Assembly (NCBI RefSeq): GCF_000219625.1
Contig: NC_018218.1
Span: 2,170,001 to 2,234,000, forward strand
Origin: Zymoseptoria tritici IPO323
Lineage: Eukaryota > Ascomycota > Dothideomycetes > Mycosphaerellales > Mycosphaerellaceae
Length of the DNA: 64,000 bases
Direction of reading: 5' to 3'
Under the pieces are notes generated by a model. That model made no database searches. It was not told where the DNA came from and worked only from the letters and a program-made list of their open reading frames with translations. Below are positions 44,178 to 54,438 of the stretch, in pieces. Positions within the stretch are counted from its first letter, which is position 1. The number at the start of each line of letters is the position of its first letter. The translations under genes and the position numbers were made by a program.

Positions 44178-46295
44178 ATGGCGTCCCATCGACGAACCAC
44201 GTCGACCTCTGCCCGCGACTCGTCGGTCCAGCGCATGGCCCATCACCGAACTCCCTCGAGACATACCACCACCTCCACCACCATCTCTCACAACAGCAAC
44301 AACAACAACATTTCCTCCTCCACCCGGCCCGGCATCATCCCGCGTCACTCCAGCATCGACGACCCCTCCTCCAACAAAATCTCATCTTCTCGTCTAATCC
44401 CCGCTGATCCCTACTTTCCCGACAATACCTCATCCGAGAAGAACACCACCACCCCCATTCCCGACTGGCAATCCGAAGCCGCGGAGAACGGACATCTCCC
44501 TCATCAACACCACCAACCGACACCTCACCGTGCCTCCCTCTCACCCATCACCGACGACCGACCCACCACCTCACACAGTCAACACCACCACCATGAACCT
44601 CCCAAACCACCCACACCAACATGGACCAATCTCCCCAACAAACCACAACTCGCCATCCTCGCCCTCTCTCGCTTCGTCGACTTCTTCCAAATGGCCGCCC
44701 TCCAAACCTTCATGGTCCATCAATTGAAGAGCTTCGATTCAAACCTTTCAGAAGTCGTAATATCCCACCAAGCCGGTGTCCTTCAAGGCGCCTTCACCGC
44801 CGCACAAATCGTCACATCCATCCTCTGGGGTCGTGCAGCAGATCATGTCATGTTGGGAAGGAAGTCTGTCCTCATGATCGGATTGGTGGGAACAGGATTC
44901 GGGTGCATTGGACTGGCATTCAGTAGGAGTTATCGATGGGCCGTGTTCTGGAGATTGATGAGTGGAGCAATCAATGGGACCGTGGGAAGTGCGAGGACAA
45001 TGGTCGCGGAGGTGACACCCAAGCCATGGCATCCGCGGGCATTCTTACTGCTACCTGCAGCGTTCAATGTTGCGAATGTGGCTGGTCCATTATTGGCGGG
45101 ATACCTGGTCGATCCGGTCGTCAATCTGGCGGGATATTTCGGGAAGAACAGTCTATTGGGAGGAGCGGAAGGGATACTCTGGATGGAGAGATACCCCTAT
45201 GCTGTTGCAAATCTGATGAGCACGGTCTTGCTGTTCGCAGAGGCATTACTGGTGTACTACGGCCTGGAAGAGACATTAAAAGGGAAACGACCTCTGGACC
45301 TCTCCGAGTTCAATCCCATGGATATCCTCCGATCGCTGTCCTCTCAATTCACCCAAATCCGCACTCACGGCTACCGAGCCCTCCACGAAACCCAACGACA
45401 AGGCCTCCTCTCTAGTTCTCAAGTCGAAATGGACCGTATGACCACCACGGGCGAGCCACTTGCCAGACCTCCCCCTCAACGCCTTCCATTCCGCCGCATC
45501 TGGACCTCCAACGTCCTCTGGACTCTCCTCAGCATCGCCATCTTCGACTTTCACATGGGCGCCTTTGCCAACCTATGGATTCTCTTCCTCGCTACCCCTC
45601 GCGCCTACCTCCCTGAATCCACCAAAGCCGAACCTCTTCTTGACAACGACCTCCGTTCCCTCCACCCGCGCGGCCTCTTCAAATTCTCCTCTGGCCTCGC
45701 TTTCCCTCCTCCCACCATCGGTTTCGCCATGGCCACAATCGGCTTCATTGGCGTGGCGCTGCAATTCCTCTTGTACCCCTACGCCAACGCGCGGTTCGGG
45801 CTGATGCGATGTTTTCGCGGGAGCTTATTCCTCTTCCCCATGGCGTACTTTCTCGCACCATACCTCGCCTTACTGCCCTCTTCTACCCCTCCACCTGGTC
45901 CCGCTTCCGGTATTCCGATATGGATGGGTATCGCCGGTGTTGTGTTCCTACAAGTCGCCGCCCGCACTTTCGCTTTACCCGCGAGTATCATCCTACTCAA
46001 CAACTCTTCGCCGCATCCCTCCGTCCTCGCCACAATCCACGGCATCGGCAACGCCTGTTCCGCCACGTTCCGCACGCTCGGTCCGGTGTTGGCGGGGTAC
46101 TGGTACGGAACGTGGACGGCGAGAGGGATCGTGGGAATGGCGTGGTGGCTGGTCGGACTAGTGGCTGCGGTGGGATGTGTGGCGTCATTGAGAGTGAGGA
46201 ATGGCAGTGGGCATGAGGTTTTCTTGCCTGGGGAAGAGGGAGAGGAGAAGATTGTTGATGCGGGTGGGGTGGGTAGGAGTGGTGATGGGAGGTGA
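44178..46295 (+). CDS. MFS transporter, YCR023C/ZIFL-like (DHA1-type)
   Basis: A single exon, 705 aa. The first ~155 residues are a cytosolic His/Ser/Asn/Pro-rich disordered tail. The membrane part starts at LAILALSRFVDFFQMAALQT; the MFS loop motif between helices 2 and 3 is WGRAADHVMLGRKSVLM, followed by VFWRLMSGAINGTVGSARTM, the antiporter-like motif region of helix 5. A long central loop (about residues 360-430, Met/Arg/Gln-rich) separates the halves. The pattern matches fungal members related to yeast YCR023C and plant ZIFL carriers, which sit in vacuolar or plasma membranes; substrate unknown. Convergent with the cation/H+ antiporter, stops 143 bp apart. Confidence 0.87.
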   Translation: MASHRRTTSTSARDSSVQRMAHHRTPSRHTTTSTTISHNSNNNNISSSTRPGIIPRHSSIDDPSSNKISSSRLIPADPYFPDNTSSEKNTTTPIPDWQSEAAENGHLPHQHHQPTPHRASLSPITDDRPTTSHSQHHHHEPPKPPTPTWTNLPNKPQLAILALSRFVDFFQMAALQTFMVHQLKSFDSNLSEVVISHQAGVLQGAFTAAQIVTSILWGRAADHVMLGRKSVLMIGLVGTGFGCIGLAFSRSYRWAVFWRLMSGAINGTVGSARTMVAEVTPKPWHPRAFLLLPAAFNVANVAGPLLAGYLVDPVVNLAGYFGKNSLLGGAEGILWMERYPYAVANLMSTVLLFAEALLVYYGLEETLKGKRPLDLSEFNPMDILRSLSSQFTQIRTHGYRALHETQRQGLLSSSQVEMDRMTTTGEPLARPPPQRLPFRRIWTSNVLWTLLSIAIFDFHMGAFANLWILFLATPRAYLPESTKAEPLLDNDLRSLHPRGLFKFSSGLAFPPPTIGFAMATIGFIGVALQFLLYPYANARFGLMRCFRGSLFLFPMAYFLAPYLALLPSSTPPPGPASGIPIWMGIAGVVFLQVAARTFALPASIILLNNSSPHPSVLATIHGIGNACSATFRTLGPVLAGYWYGTWTARGIVGMAWWLVGLVAAVGCVASLRVRNGSGHEVFLPGEEGEEKIVDAGGVGRSGDGR

Positions 46296-46438
46296 TGGAT
46301 GGATGAGTTGTCGTGTTTATAGATTATTGGTATTGATATTGATGTGGAAATCTATCCCATCTTTCCAAGTTTTTGTACAAGTCCATTGCTTTGTGGTGGT
46401 ATCCTTGTTTCATGAATCATATTTTCCAGGAGCAATGA

Positions 46439-48390
46439 TCAAGACGTCCTCGCAGTCGCCTCATCACCACCCTCCCCAGCAGCACTTCCCCTTGGTAAAA
46501 CCCCCCAAATCCCCAACGGATCCTCCCTCCCCGTCCTCTTCTCCCTCTCCGCAGCCTGCAACCTCTTAATCCTCTTCACCATCGTCCCCACCACAATCGG
46601 CCCGAGAAGCGTACACAGTAAAATCGCCCACGTCACGACCAAGAACAGTTCCGAAGAACCGCTCCCTTCGCCGCGAACATCTCCAAAGACCCCTTTGCTT
46701 TCGGCAATGGCGCTGATGAGAAATCCAATTTCCCCGCGCGCGACCATGGCGAAGCCGAGCATCGTCGCGGGATAGAGGGACATGGGTTTTGGGATGCGAT
46801 TGCCGGGGGAGGACTTCTTCTTCTTTCCTTGTTTGGGGTCTCTCGTCGCTGGTGATGGTGTGGTTTGTGTCGTTGTCGTTGTGGCGGCGTCCGTCGTTGC
46901 ATCGTTTTTCTTAACCACCTCCTTCTTCTCCGTCGTCCGCAATAGCGGCCAGGGTAAATGTCTCGAAGATGGGAGAAAAAAGTTCTTCAACGTGTGAGTC
47001 GGTATGACAGGCCCGGAGAAGCGGATGAGACATAGACCGCAGAATAACTTCGCAAGGACCATGAGGATGGAATAGACGATTCCGCGCCAGAGGATCGAGG
47101 GGGTGAACATTTGGGAGATGGGGATGGAGAAGCCGATGGAGGCGAAGAAGAAGGGTTGGAGGATGGAGTGGAGGGCGGGGGAGATGTGTTTGGTGAAGAT
47201 TGCTGTGCCGTGGAGGTGGGCGTGGGAGGTGGGAGGTGGAGATGTGGTGGAGGGGGAGGTCTGAGAGGAGGATGCTGGTCTGGCGGCGAGGGGCGGGGAG
47301 GCTTGTTGGGATTCTGGACTCTTGCTGACTGGTTCCTTGGGCTCCGCTGAGTTGTCCTGTGAAGTCGAGTCTGCTGTCTCGTCGCGGATCACTGTTGAGC
47401 GCGAGTTCGAATCCCGCAGTTCGGTGCAGAGTGCGTCCCACCAGGAGATCGAAGCACCCGCGAGGTACGCCGCGAAAAGACCGGATGTTCCAGCGTAGAT
47501 CGCTCCGGTGATCAAAGCTGTGAGAACCGCGACGTGAAGGCAGAATGCTGCACCTTCCGTGGTCAGGGTGGTATGTAGCTTTGAGTCTCTGCGCTTCGTG
47601 ATGAGTTTATAGCACACTTTCGTCAATGGTTTGACGATGAATGCACATATCACGGGTAGCAGCACGGCGAATGCGATGGACACGAAGACCGGTCGAATGA
47701 CAATGATGGCGCTAAAGTTGTCCGAAGACTGTCCCAGGCTTGCGATGATGCCACTCATGACTAGGCCGACGACATCGTCCTGTATTTACATTGAGCCAGA
47801 AATCACAGACGGGGATATTCGTATACACACCATCATAGCCGCGCTCGACAGTACAACACCTAATCGGCTCTGATTCAGACCACTCGTCGCGAGGATAGTG
47901 AATGTTGTGCCAAGCGAGGTCGAACATAGAGCTGCACCCGCAGCGAATGCTTGGACCGGAGTGATGTTCATGAAGCCTTGCAATGTGAATGACAGGGCCA
48001 TTGGAGTGCCGATGCCGATGATGGCCACCAGAGATGCGAGGAATAGGTTAGACCTCAGCGTGTTCAAGTCGGTTTGTAGCCCACCTGGAGGAACTCTGTT
48101 TAGATGGAGAGAGTTTGACCTGGACGCGTATCTTCTCTCGACTCACCCTCATACACCAGCACGATCAAGCCCAAATATCCGAACTGGACAATAGCATCTT
48201 GGATCTCAAGAGACAGCCAGTTCCCTCCGGGCGTGCCCCATGCCACTCCAATGGCAATCTGACCGATGAGGCCGCAGAAGAGCAGCCTGTCGAAGATCCA
48301 ATTGACGACATTGGAAAGGATGAGGAATGAAGAAAGGATGAGGATCGTGACGATGCCTGGCTCATGATATGGCAATGCGGCGGCCGCCAT
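46439..48390 (-). CDS. Monovalent cation/H+ antiporter (Na_H_Exchanger, CPA family)
   Basis: Complement of exons 48147-48390, 47831-48084 and 46439-47779; 612 aa. ATG at 48390 in the context ACCATGG; upstream extension lacks ATG. Membrane helices are visible from TILILSSFLILSNVV on. Key stretches are GLIGQIAIGVAWGTPGGNWL, GYLGLIVLVYEGGLQTDL (completed by splice 1) and the paired acidic residues of helix 5, SSAAMMDDVVGL, completed by splice 2. These two Asp residues are the ion-binding signature of electrogenic antiporters. A disordered Ser/Pro loop and a Lys-rich loop interrupt the C-terminal half, and the final helix ends in a cytosolic tail. The protein exchanges Na+ or K+ for H+ in the plasma or an endomembrane; which one cannot be told. 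Confidence 0.9.
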
Positions 48391-48781
48391 GGTCAAAGTT
48401 GTGGAAATAGAGAGGTCTTGTTGAAGATGGACATTGTTGTTGTGGAAGATGGAGATTCAAGATAGGTATAGTGAGGAGATAGTGAGGAGATACCTCAAGA
48501 TACCTCAAAGTGACGTCGGAGCGTCGTCTTCATGGACTTGGCTTGCGATCACCTCGTGCCTTTTCTTCTCAGTGTTGGTATTCAGTCATGGTGAGACTCA
48601 AGAGAGGTGCTCGTGCGTAAGTTATCGACAATCGTGAGGAGGATTTGAAAGGATGTAAAAGAGGTGAAGGTGCTTTCGAATGATAGACTTTCTTTCGCAC
48701 CCGCACGTCCCTCCAAAATTTCGAGATCTTCGCGACATTCTCCTTCAACTTCACCATATTTTCTACCATGACATCCGGACC
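48391..48781. other. Divergent promoter, antiporter / PUS3
   Basis: 390 bp shared between the antiporter (minus) and PUS3 (plus). A near-duplicate AGTGAGGAGATA (48470-48492) is present. In-frame ATG at 48680 could extend PUS3 upstream. Confidence 0.5.
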
Positions 48782-50485
48782 ATGAGGCTTTGGCCTCGAA
48801 GACTTCCACGCCGATACAAACACATCTCGAGGCCTTCTCCAGCCTTTACCGTCTCGAGATCCATATCCTCACGACCCGCCATGTCCACCGACTATACCAC
48901 CTGGTCGAACTCTGCTCTCATCGAACGAGTCACAGCCCTCGAAACCCAACTCCGAGCGCAGAACGAATCCGCCCTCGCCTCCACCGCCGCAACCTCTGCC
49001 CTCGACAAGAAACCTCGAAAAGCTCCGAAACCCTTCGATCCCTCCCGCTACAACACCCGCCTCATCGCGCTCAAATTCGCCTATCTAGGCGGCGCATACA
49101 ATGGTTACGAACATCATACGAACAATACTACACCTCTACCGACGATCGAAGAGGAGTTATGGCGAGCGCTGAGGAAAGTGCGATTGATATTCCCGGCGTT
49201 CAAGCCGGAGAAGAGTGAGGACGACGTGGAATGGGAAGGGTGCGAGTACAGTAAATGCGGGAGGACGGACAGAGGCGTCAGTGCATTTGGACAGGTAGTT
49301 GGAATCAGAGTGAGGAGTAACCGGCCGAAGCCATCACCACGGTCCGCAGAGAATGCTGAGGTCGAGGAGGAGACCGCTGCGGACGCTGCGAAACAAGATT
49401 CTACCCCAGACGACACCCTAGAGAAACCCTTTGACCCCGTCGCCGACGAGCTTCCCTACATTCAACTTCTCAATCGTGTCCTTCCGTCCGACATCCGCAT
49501 CCTCGCCTGGTGTCCCACTCCGCCGTCAGACTTCTCCGCGCGCTTCAACTGCAAAGAGCGGCGGTATCGCTACTTCTTTACGAACCCCGCCTACATGCCT
49601 TTACCCGGGAGTTCCGCCTCGAAGCGTCGCGGAGCAGAGGATGGATGGCTGGACATTTCCGCTATGCAACAGGCGGCCGCGAAGTATGAAGGTCTGCACG
49701 ATTTCCGAAACTTCTGTAAGGTAGACGCTTCGAAGCAAATTGGCAATTTCGAGAGGAGGATCTTTCACGCGGGCATTCATAAAGTGGAGGGCACGGGAGA
49801 GGGCCCGGAGTTGTATTGGTTCGAGGTAAGAGGCAGCGCGTTCCTCTGGCATCAGGTGAGGCATCTCGTGGCCGTGGTGTTCTTGGTCGGACAGGGGTAT
49901 GAGGATCCAAGTGTGGTGGACTACTTGCTTGACGTGGAGAAGACGCCTGGCAAGCCGGCGTATGAGATGGCGAGTGATGTCCCCTTGGTGCTGTGGGATT
50001 GTATCTTCCCGAATGCCGAGGCGTTGGCGAATGGTGATCATGGATCTGGCGAGCGGAACTCGAAGGGATATGTGGATGATATGGATTGGGTGTATGTTGG
50101 CGATGATCGTGGCGGAAGAGATCCAGCCAAGCGTGCGCTGCCAGCTGTGGAAGATGGCAAGCATGGCCGTAATGGTATCATGGAAGAGCTGTGGTCATTG
50201 TGGCGCAAGCGGAAGATGGACGAGGTGCTGGCATCAAGTCTGATGACCGTTGTAGCAGCGCAAGGCCAGCAGTTCACGCCTGCTCAGTTGGAGGCATCGT
50301 CTGGCTCCAATCGGAGTGCTCGTCTCTTCGACGGCAGTGGAGTGCCCAATACCGTGGGAAAGTACATTCCCATCGCACAGCGTAAGCTCTTGGAGGCACC
50401 TGATATTATCAATGCGCGATATGCGCTGCGGAAAGGGTTGAATGTCGATAGAAAGCCCGCTGCGGAGGCAGATCCAGGTGATTAG
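48782..50485 (+). CDS. PUS3: tRNA pseudouridine(38/39) synthase (Deg1/Pus3)
   Basis: Single exon, 567 aa from the ATG at 48782; alternative in-frame ATGs at 48680 (601 aa) and 48881 (534 aa). The TruA-type fold begins RLIALKFAYLGGAYNGYEHH. The catalytic Asp (codon 49268-49270) is in KCGRTDRGVSAFGQ. Later elements are LNRVLPSDIRILAWCPTPP, FNCKERRYRYFF, HDFRNFCKVDASK and FLWHQVRHLVAVVFLVGQG, all characteristic of Pus3. The enzyme isomerises U38 and U39 in the anticodon arm of tRNAs. Between 48782 and 48881 lies an Arg/Ser-rich, acid-free stretch (RLWPRRLPRRYKHISRPSP), so the longer form may carry a mitochondrial targeting sequence. The stop is 19 bp from the stop of convergent GPI15. Confidence 0.93.
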   Translation: MRLWPRRLPRRYKHISRPSPAFTVSRSISSRPAMSTDYTTWSNSALIERVTALETQLRAQNESALASTAATSALDKKPRKAPKPFDPSRYNTRLIALKFAYLGGAYNGYEHHTNNTTPLPTIEEELWRALRKVRLIFPAFKPEKSEDDVEWEGCEYSKCGRTDRGVSAFGQVVGIRVRSNRPKPSPRSAENAEVEEETAADAAKQDSTPDDTLEKPFDPVADELPYIQLLNRVLPSDIRILAWCPTPPSDFSARFNCKERRYRYFFTNPAYMPLPGSSASKRRGAEDGWLDISAMQQAAAKYEGLHDFRNFCKVDASKQIGNFERRIFHAGIHKVEGTGEGPELYWFEVRGSAFLWHQVRHLVAVVFLVGQGYEDPSVVDYLLDVEKTPGKPAYEMASDVPLVLWDCIFPNAEALANGDHGSGERNSKGYVDDMDWVYVGDDRGGRDPAKRALPAVEDGKHGRNGIMEELWSLWRKRKMDEVLASSLMTVVAAQGQQFTPAQLEASSGSNRSARLFDGSGVPNTVGKYIPIAQRKLLEAPDIINARYALRKGLNVDRKPAAEADPGD

Positions 50486-50504
50486 GAGTCATTTCGAGAC
50501 CAGT

Positions 50505-51165
50505 TCAATCCGACTTGGGTTCATAAAGACAAGCCCTCGTCCCTCTCCAGACCTTTTCCAGAATCTCCCTTCGTGGCAAGATGGTCTGTTCCCAGGTCAG
50601 GTCAGCCAAATGAATGCTGCGCTGCGACTAGGCGCTCGAAACATACCGGAAACACTACCACGACCATCCCTTCCCCTTCCACCACAATACTCAAGTAGAA
50701 CCTCACCTCAAACCCCTTGAACGCCTCGTGAATAAACACATCCTGAATCGCACTCGTCGGTATGAACCGGGTCGAACTCGTGCCCGGGATATATGTCGAC
50801 CCCGCCGAACTCGTCTGCACGCCCAGTCCACGGATGACCAGCAGGGATTCCTCTTGATACCCGCGCCGGACGAGAATAAAGGTACACACGCATCCAAGGG
50901 CAAGTCGAGCGTATATGGGGAGTGGATTGATGAGGTGCTGGAGGACCAAACGGGATGACGGGAAAGTGAGGAAGACGGTGGTGATGTCGTGGGTCTTTGG
51001 GGTGGGAAGAGAGGAGAGAAGGAAGAGGGTGAGGAGGTAGAGGGCGGAGATGCGAAGGATGCCGGTGAGCAGGGCGATGGTGCGGGCGGAGAACGAGGTT
51101 GCGGGCGAGGCGGTGGAGACGGTGTAGAGGACTGTTGTGCGGGTGGGACGGCGGGTTGTGAGCAT
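50505..51165 (-). CDS. GPI15: GPI-GlcNAc transferase subunit PIG-H/Gpi15
   Basis: Complement of exons 50647-51165 and 50505-50585; 199 aa. Two hydrophobic helices lie in the N-terminal half (around ALYLLTLFLLSSL and ARLALGCVCTFILV). The PIG-H domain follows: EESLLVIRGLGVQTSS, RFIPTSAIQDVFIHEAFKGF and VRFYLSIVVEG. Splicing (GTATGT...AACAG) replaces a run-on tail with VVFPTILPRREILEKVWRG and a final CLYEPKSD, the conserved end of the family. The protein is a subunit of the ER enzyme that adds GlcNAc to phosphatidylinositol, the first step of GPI-anchor synthesis. It overlaps nothing but is nearly tail-to-tail with PUS3, so their 3' transcripts very likely overlap. Confidence 0.93.
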
Positions 51166-52384
51166 GTTGTTGAGTTTGCCGTTGTCGGTCTCCAGGTCCG
51201 GGGTTTGGGGATTGGGGTGCTCGTTCGGGCGAGTCGTTCAAAATATTGCCTGAGGTGTCTTTGACCCGGTCGGTTTTGCCCTCTCGATTGTCTTCGCAAT
51301 GATGAATGCGCAAACTAATTCTCAATCAGTTTCATCGCCGTCCAGAATACGATGCATTCTCCATCAGTCCTTGTCTCTAATCCTGGATACTCCACTCGCG
51401 TCCAACGATGTCCAATCTCTAGATATGAAGAGTGGAGTGTTGAACAAGGTTTCGAGAGATGAGGTCAGAACCGAAGCAATTTGGCAGCGGACCATTGGAC
51501 ACGGCAGTCAAGACGCTAAGGAATGTTCGGAAATTCATCTAAGAGAAATGAGCGCGGCGGAGACGATGTGAACCTAAGAGATTCTATAATATCACGTCTG
51601 GTGAATGAACGTCCTATCGACGAGCAGCACACCTTGTCGAAGGACCCTCGATCATCTTCCTTGACCTGGAAGGATGACCATTCTCGCTCCATTCGCATAG
51701 CTTCAGCTGGCTTCCCACTGTCCAGGCATGCATTCATTCCATACGATGGCGTCTCATCAAACCAGGACCTCCATGATTTCGAATTGCGGACTACGATTTG
51801 CTGAGGCTGCCCTGCAAACGGGCCCTTTGTGCTTGGAAAGTCGACGTAGAGACCGAGGAAGAAACGTATGCCGGTCTCCAACAAGCTTCGTCGCCTCCAT
51901 GTTTCCCTCGTCTCGCCTGTGCTTTGCTACATGTCTTTCCGCTGGATGTGCTGAAGCTACGAAAACTCCACCGTAGTCTCATCCCGGTATCGAGAGCTGA
52001 TGAGCGGTGGGCTCTGGCTCTGAGTCACCAGAACAGTGTCGTACTGATGCCGGAGCGGGTGGGACGGCAGGAATGCACTGCAGTATCCAAGGTCTCGGAG
52101 CCATTCCATAATGCCTCTGACACACGCTGGCAGACCGATTCCTAAAGGCGGCGTTGTGCCCAAGGCGCCTCGTTGTTCGATCCATCTGTTGGTAAAATCC
52201 GCTTCGATTGGATCGCATCGAGAGGGTTGGATCGAAACGAAGAGGAGGAGATGGTGGATGACGAGACGGGGCTGCAGCGTAACTTGTGTCTCGTACTTTT
52301 CCTCCTCTGTTCAGGATCGCAGCTCATATTGGACCAAAGGCGACGGACACTCCTTACTCCATCATCTATTCTATCACGTCTCGC
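51166..52384. other. Intergenic, 1.2 kb, no gene recognised
   Basis: GPI15 promoter side and 3' flank of arylsulfotransferase copy 2. Opposed frames at 51523-51804 (plus) and 51516-51884 (minus) are protein-like in composition but have no motif and cannot both be real. Confidence 0.4.
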
Positions 52385-54438
52385 TTACGCATCGCTCAAC
52401 AGACGATACCTACTCCCCTGTTTCCACCTCATCGGACCCGCCCTGTTCGTTCCCACCCTCCGCGACAAGAATCTCCGATATGCGTGAAGCACTCCCAACA
52501 CGGTCAACGCCATGAATACCATCGATAGCAACGACCTCGACGGCGGCACGCCGTTCGCCAATTTTGGTACGGTAATTGCATGCGCCAGCTCATCCATCCA
52601 GCGCTGCGCACCCACGACCGTAGTGATCCGGTCCAAGATTCTACTTGTGCCAAACTCAAGCCGGCGATCGTGTGCATCCAAGGCAATGACGCGGAGATAG
52701 CGCGAGTCGACAATGTCCTCGGGAATGGCAATCGTCTCCTCAAAATCAGTCTTTTTAACGCTGACAACATCTTCCCAAGCTCGCTCATTGGAGGATGCTT
52801 CGTCCGAACACTGCAAAACCCAAGTCCTCACTTGCGTCGCTCCATTCCACGAAACATATACCTCAAAGTCGTCGTCACTAATTTCGACTTTTGGCGGCTC
52901 GTTCGGACGTCCGATCCACGGAAATTTGTAGGTGCGGTAGCTTTGAATGTCGCCGCGCTCCCAGGAAGTTGTAGCACCGTAGTGAACATCGCAGAGAACA
53001 GTGCCGTTGGCGGAGAACTCGCTCCAAACCGCGTTCAGACCATAGCCAACGAGGATCCGCGGATCCTGGCCGGGAGAGGAAGGTGGCAGAATCTGGACCG
53101 AGCCTTGGGAGGAGGAGCGGACGGACTGCGGGTTTTCGTAGGACTGTATCACGCGCACTGTGTAGGATGTTGATGTGCCGTTGATTTCTTGGACTTTCAG
53201 GGTGTTCAAGTCTGCATCGCGAGGTTCGTTCTTCGGTCGTGTTTCGGGTCTCTGCGACTTCTCATTCGGGTATGTGATTTCCAGTAAGAGTCCTCGTGAG
53301 ATCTCTAACCCGTACTCGTAATGCTGGTCCTCGGCAGCGTTATCGAAAAGAGTCACCAGTCGCGTCGTCATGCCATGTTTCTCCTCGGGAGGGCTGTATA
53401 GACTGGGAAAAGTGTCGGTAGACAAGAAGCGAGCGTCGTGCTGCCATGCAAAGTTCGTGGCATTGCCTCCGCTCAAATCCATGAAATCATTCTCCTTTCC
53501 TCCCAACGACCAGATGATGTTTCCGGTCCTACCTTCGACATACAACACGCTGTGGAAGTACCGCGAAGAGATCAAGTAGTTCCCGAGCTCATCCTTGGCA
53601 ATACTGTTGATGTGGAACCAGTCAAAGGGGTCATCCTTGGAGCCTCCCGGTCCAATTCCGCGGTAAGTGGCTGAGATATTGACATGGTCGGATGCTCGCC
53701 ACTCGTACAGGAGGTCGCCTGTCTCAATGCTGATCTCCTGGAAGAGACAATCCCAGATGTACGACGGTCCGAGAGATTCTTCGTCTGGGTGGTAGTCCGG
53801 AAAGCTCGAAAGATCATATTCCACAACTTCGTACATGGTCATCAACGCTGTCCCTTCAGGAGTGATCAAGAATTCATGAAGGTCAGCAGAAAGTCCGTTG
53901 GCAGCACCCACACGATGCACAATGTCGTATGAAGCATTCAGCTAGAATGGTATAAGTCTTCGCACCACGATCCAAACAAGAATCTGCTCACCATGTAGTA
54001 GAAACCGGAGCCATGTCCTCGCACACGATCGTCACCCAGCCAGAATGTGAGGTAATCGTTTCCTTGATATTTCTGGACCGTGAAATCGTACGCCTGTCCA
54101 CCAAAGTCATTCTCGAAGTGGTGCGCCCATACAAGATCACCCCGCTGGTCGAGCAGCATCGGCCCGGGATTTCCAATGCCCCAACCTCGAGGCGTGATGA
54201 AGTAGTAGGCTCCATCGTTGCATTCAGGACTCCATTGGACGAAGTTTGTTCGCGGCGTATTCAAGTCCACCTCCGTGATGTACTCGCGGGTAGGGTAGTA
54301 GCCAAAGAATCCGTCATCAGATGCCTGATCGAATGCGGGCGGAGCGTCGATACCGGCGAAGTCGATGGAGCTGTCGCTTTGGGCACAGGCGTATAGACAG
54401 AGCGAAAGGTGCCAGAGGAAATGCAGTGCGACATGCAT
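52385..54438 (-). CDS. Secreted/membrane arylsulfotransferase-like protein (Arylsulfotran_2), copy 2
   Basis: Complement of exons 53992-54438 and 52385-53941; 667 aa. Signal peptide MHVALHFLWHLSLCLYACAQ. The ASST region includes TNFVQWSPECNDGAYYFITP, LLDQRGDLVW, ADLHEFLITPEGTALMTMYE, FQEISIETGDLLYEWRASDH, WFHINSIAKDELGNYLISSR and NIIWSLGG. These align one for one with copy 1 at 40651-42738, confirming paralogy. The C-terminus has one transmembrane helix (LLSMVFMALTVLGVLHAY) and a short basic tail. The intron (49 nt) joins GFYYM to LNASYDIVHRVG. Members of this family are common in Dothideomycetes and other ascomycetes; sulfate transfer to phenols is the family name but has not been shown for fungal members to my knowledge. 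Confidence 0.9.

Noticed and set aside
47395..47420. GTTCGAATCCC, resembling a tRNA T-arm
   Set aside because: It is inside the antiporter coding sequence and there is no matching acceptor or anticodon stem.
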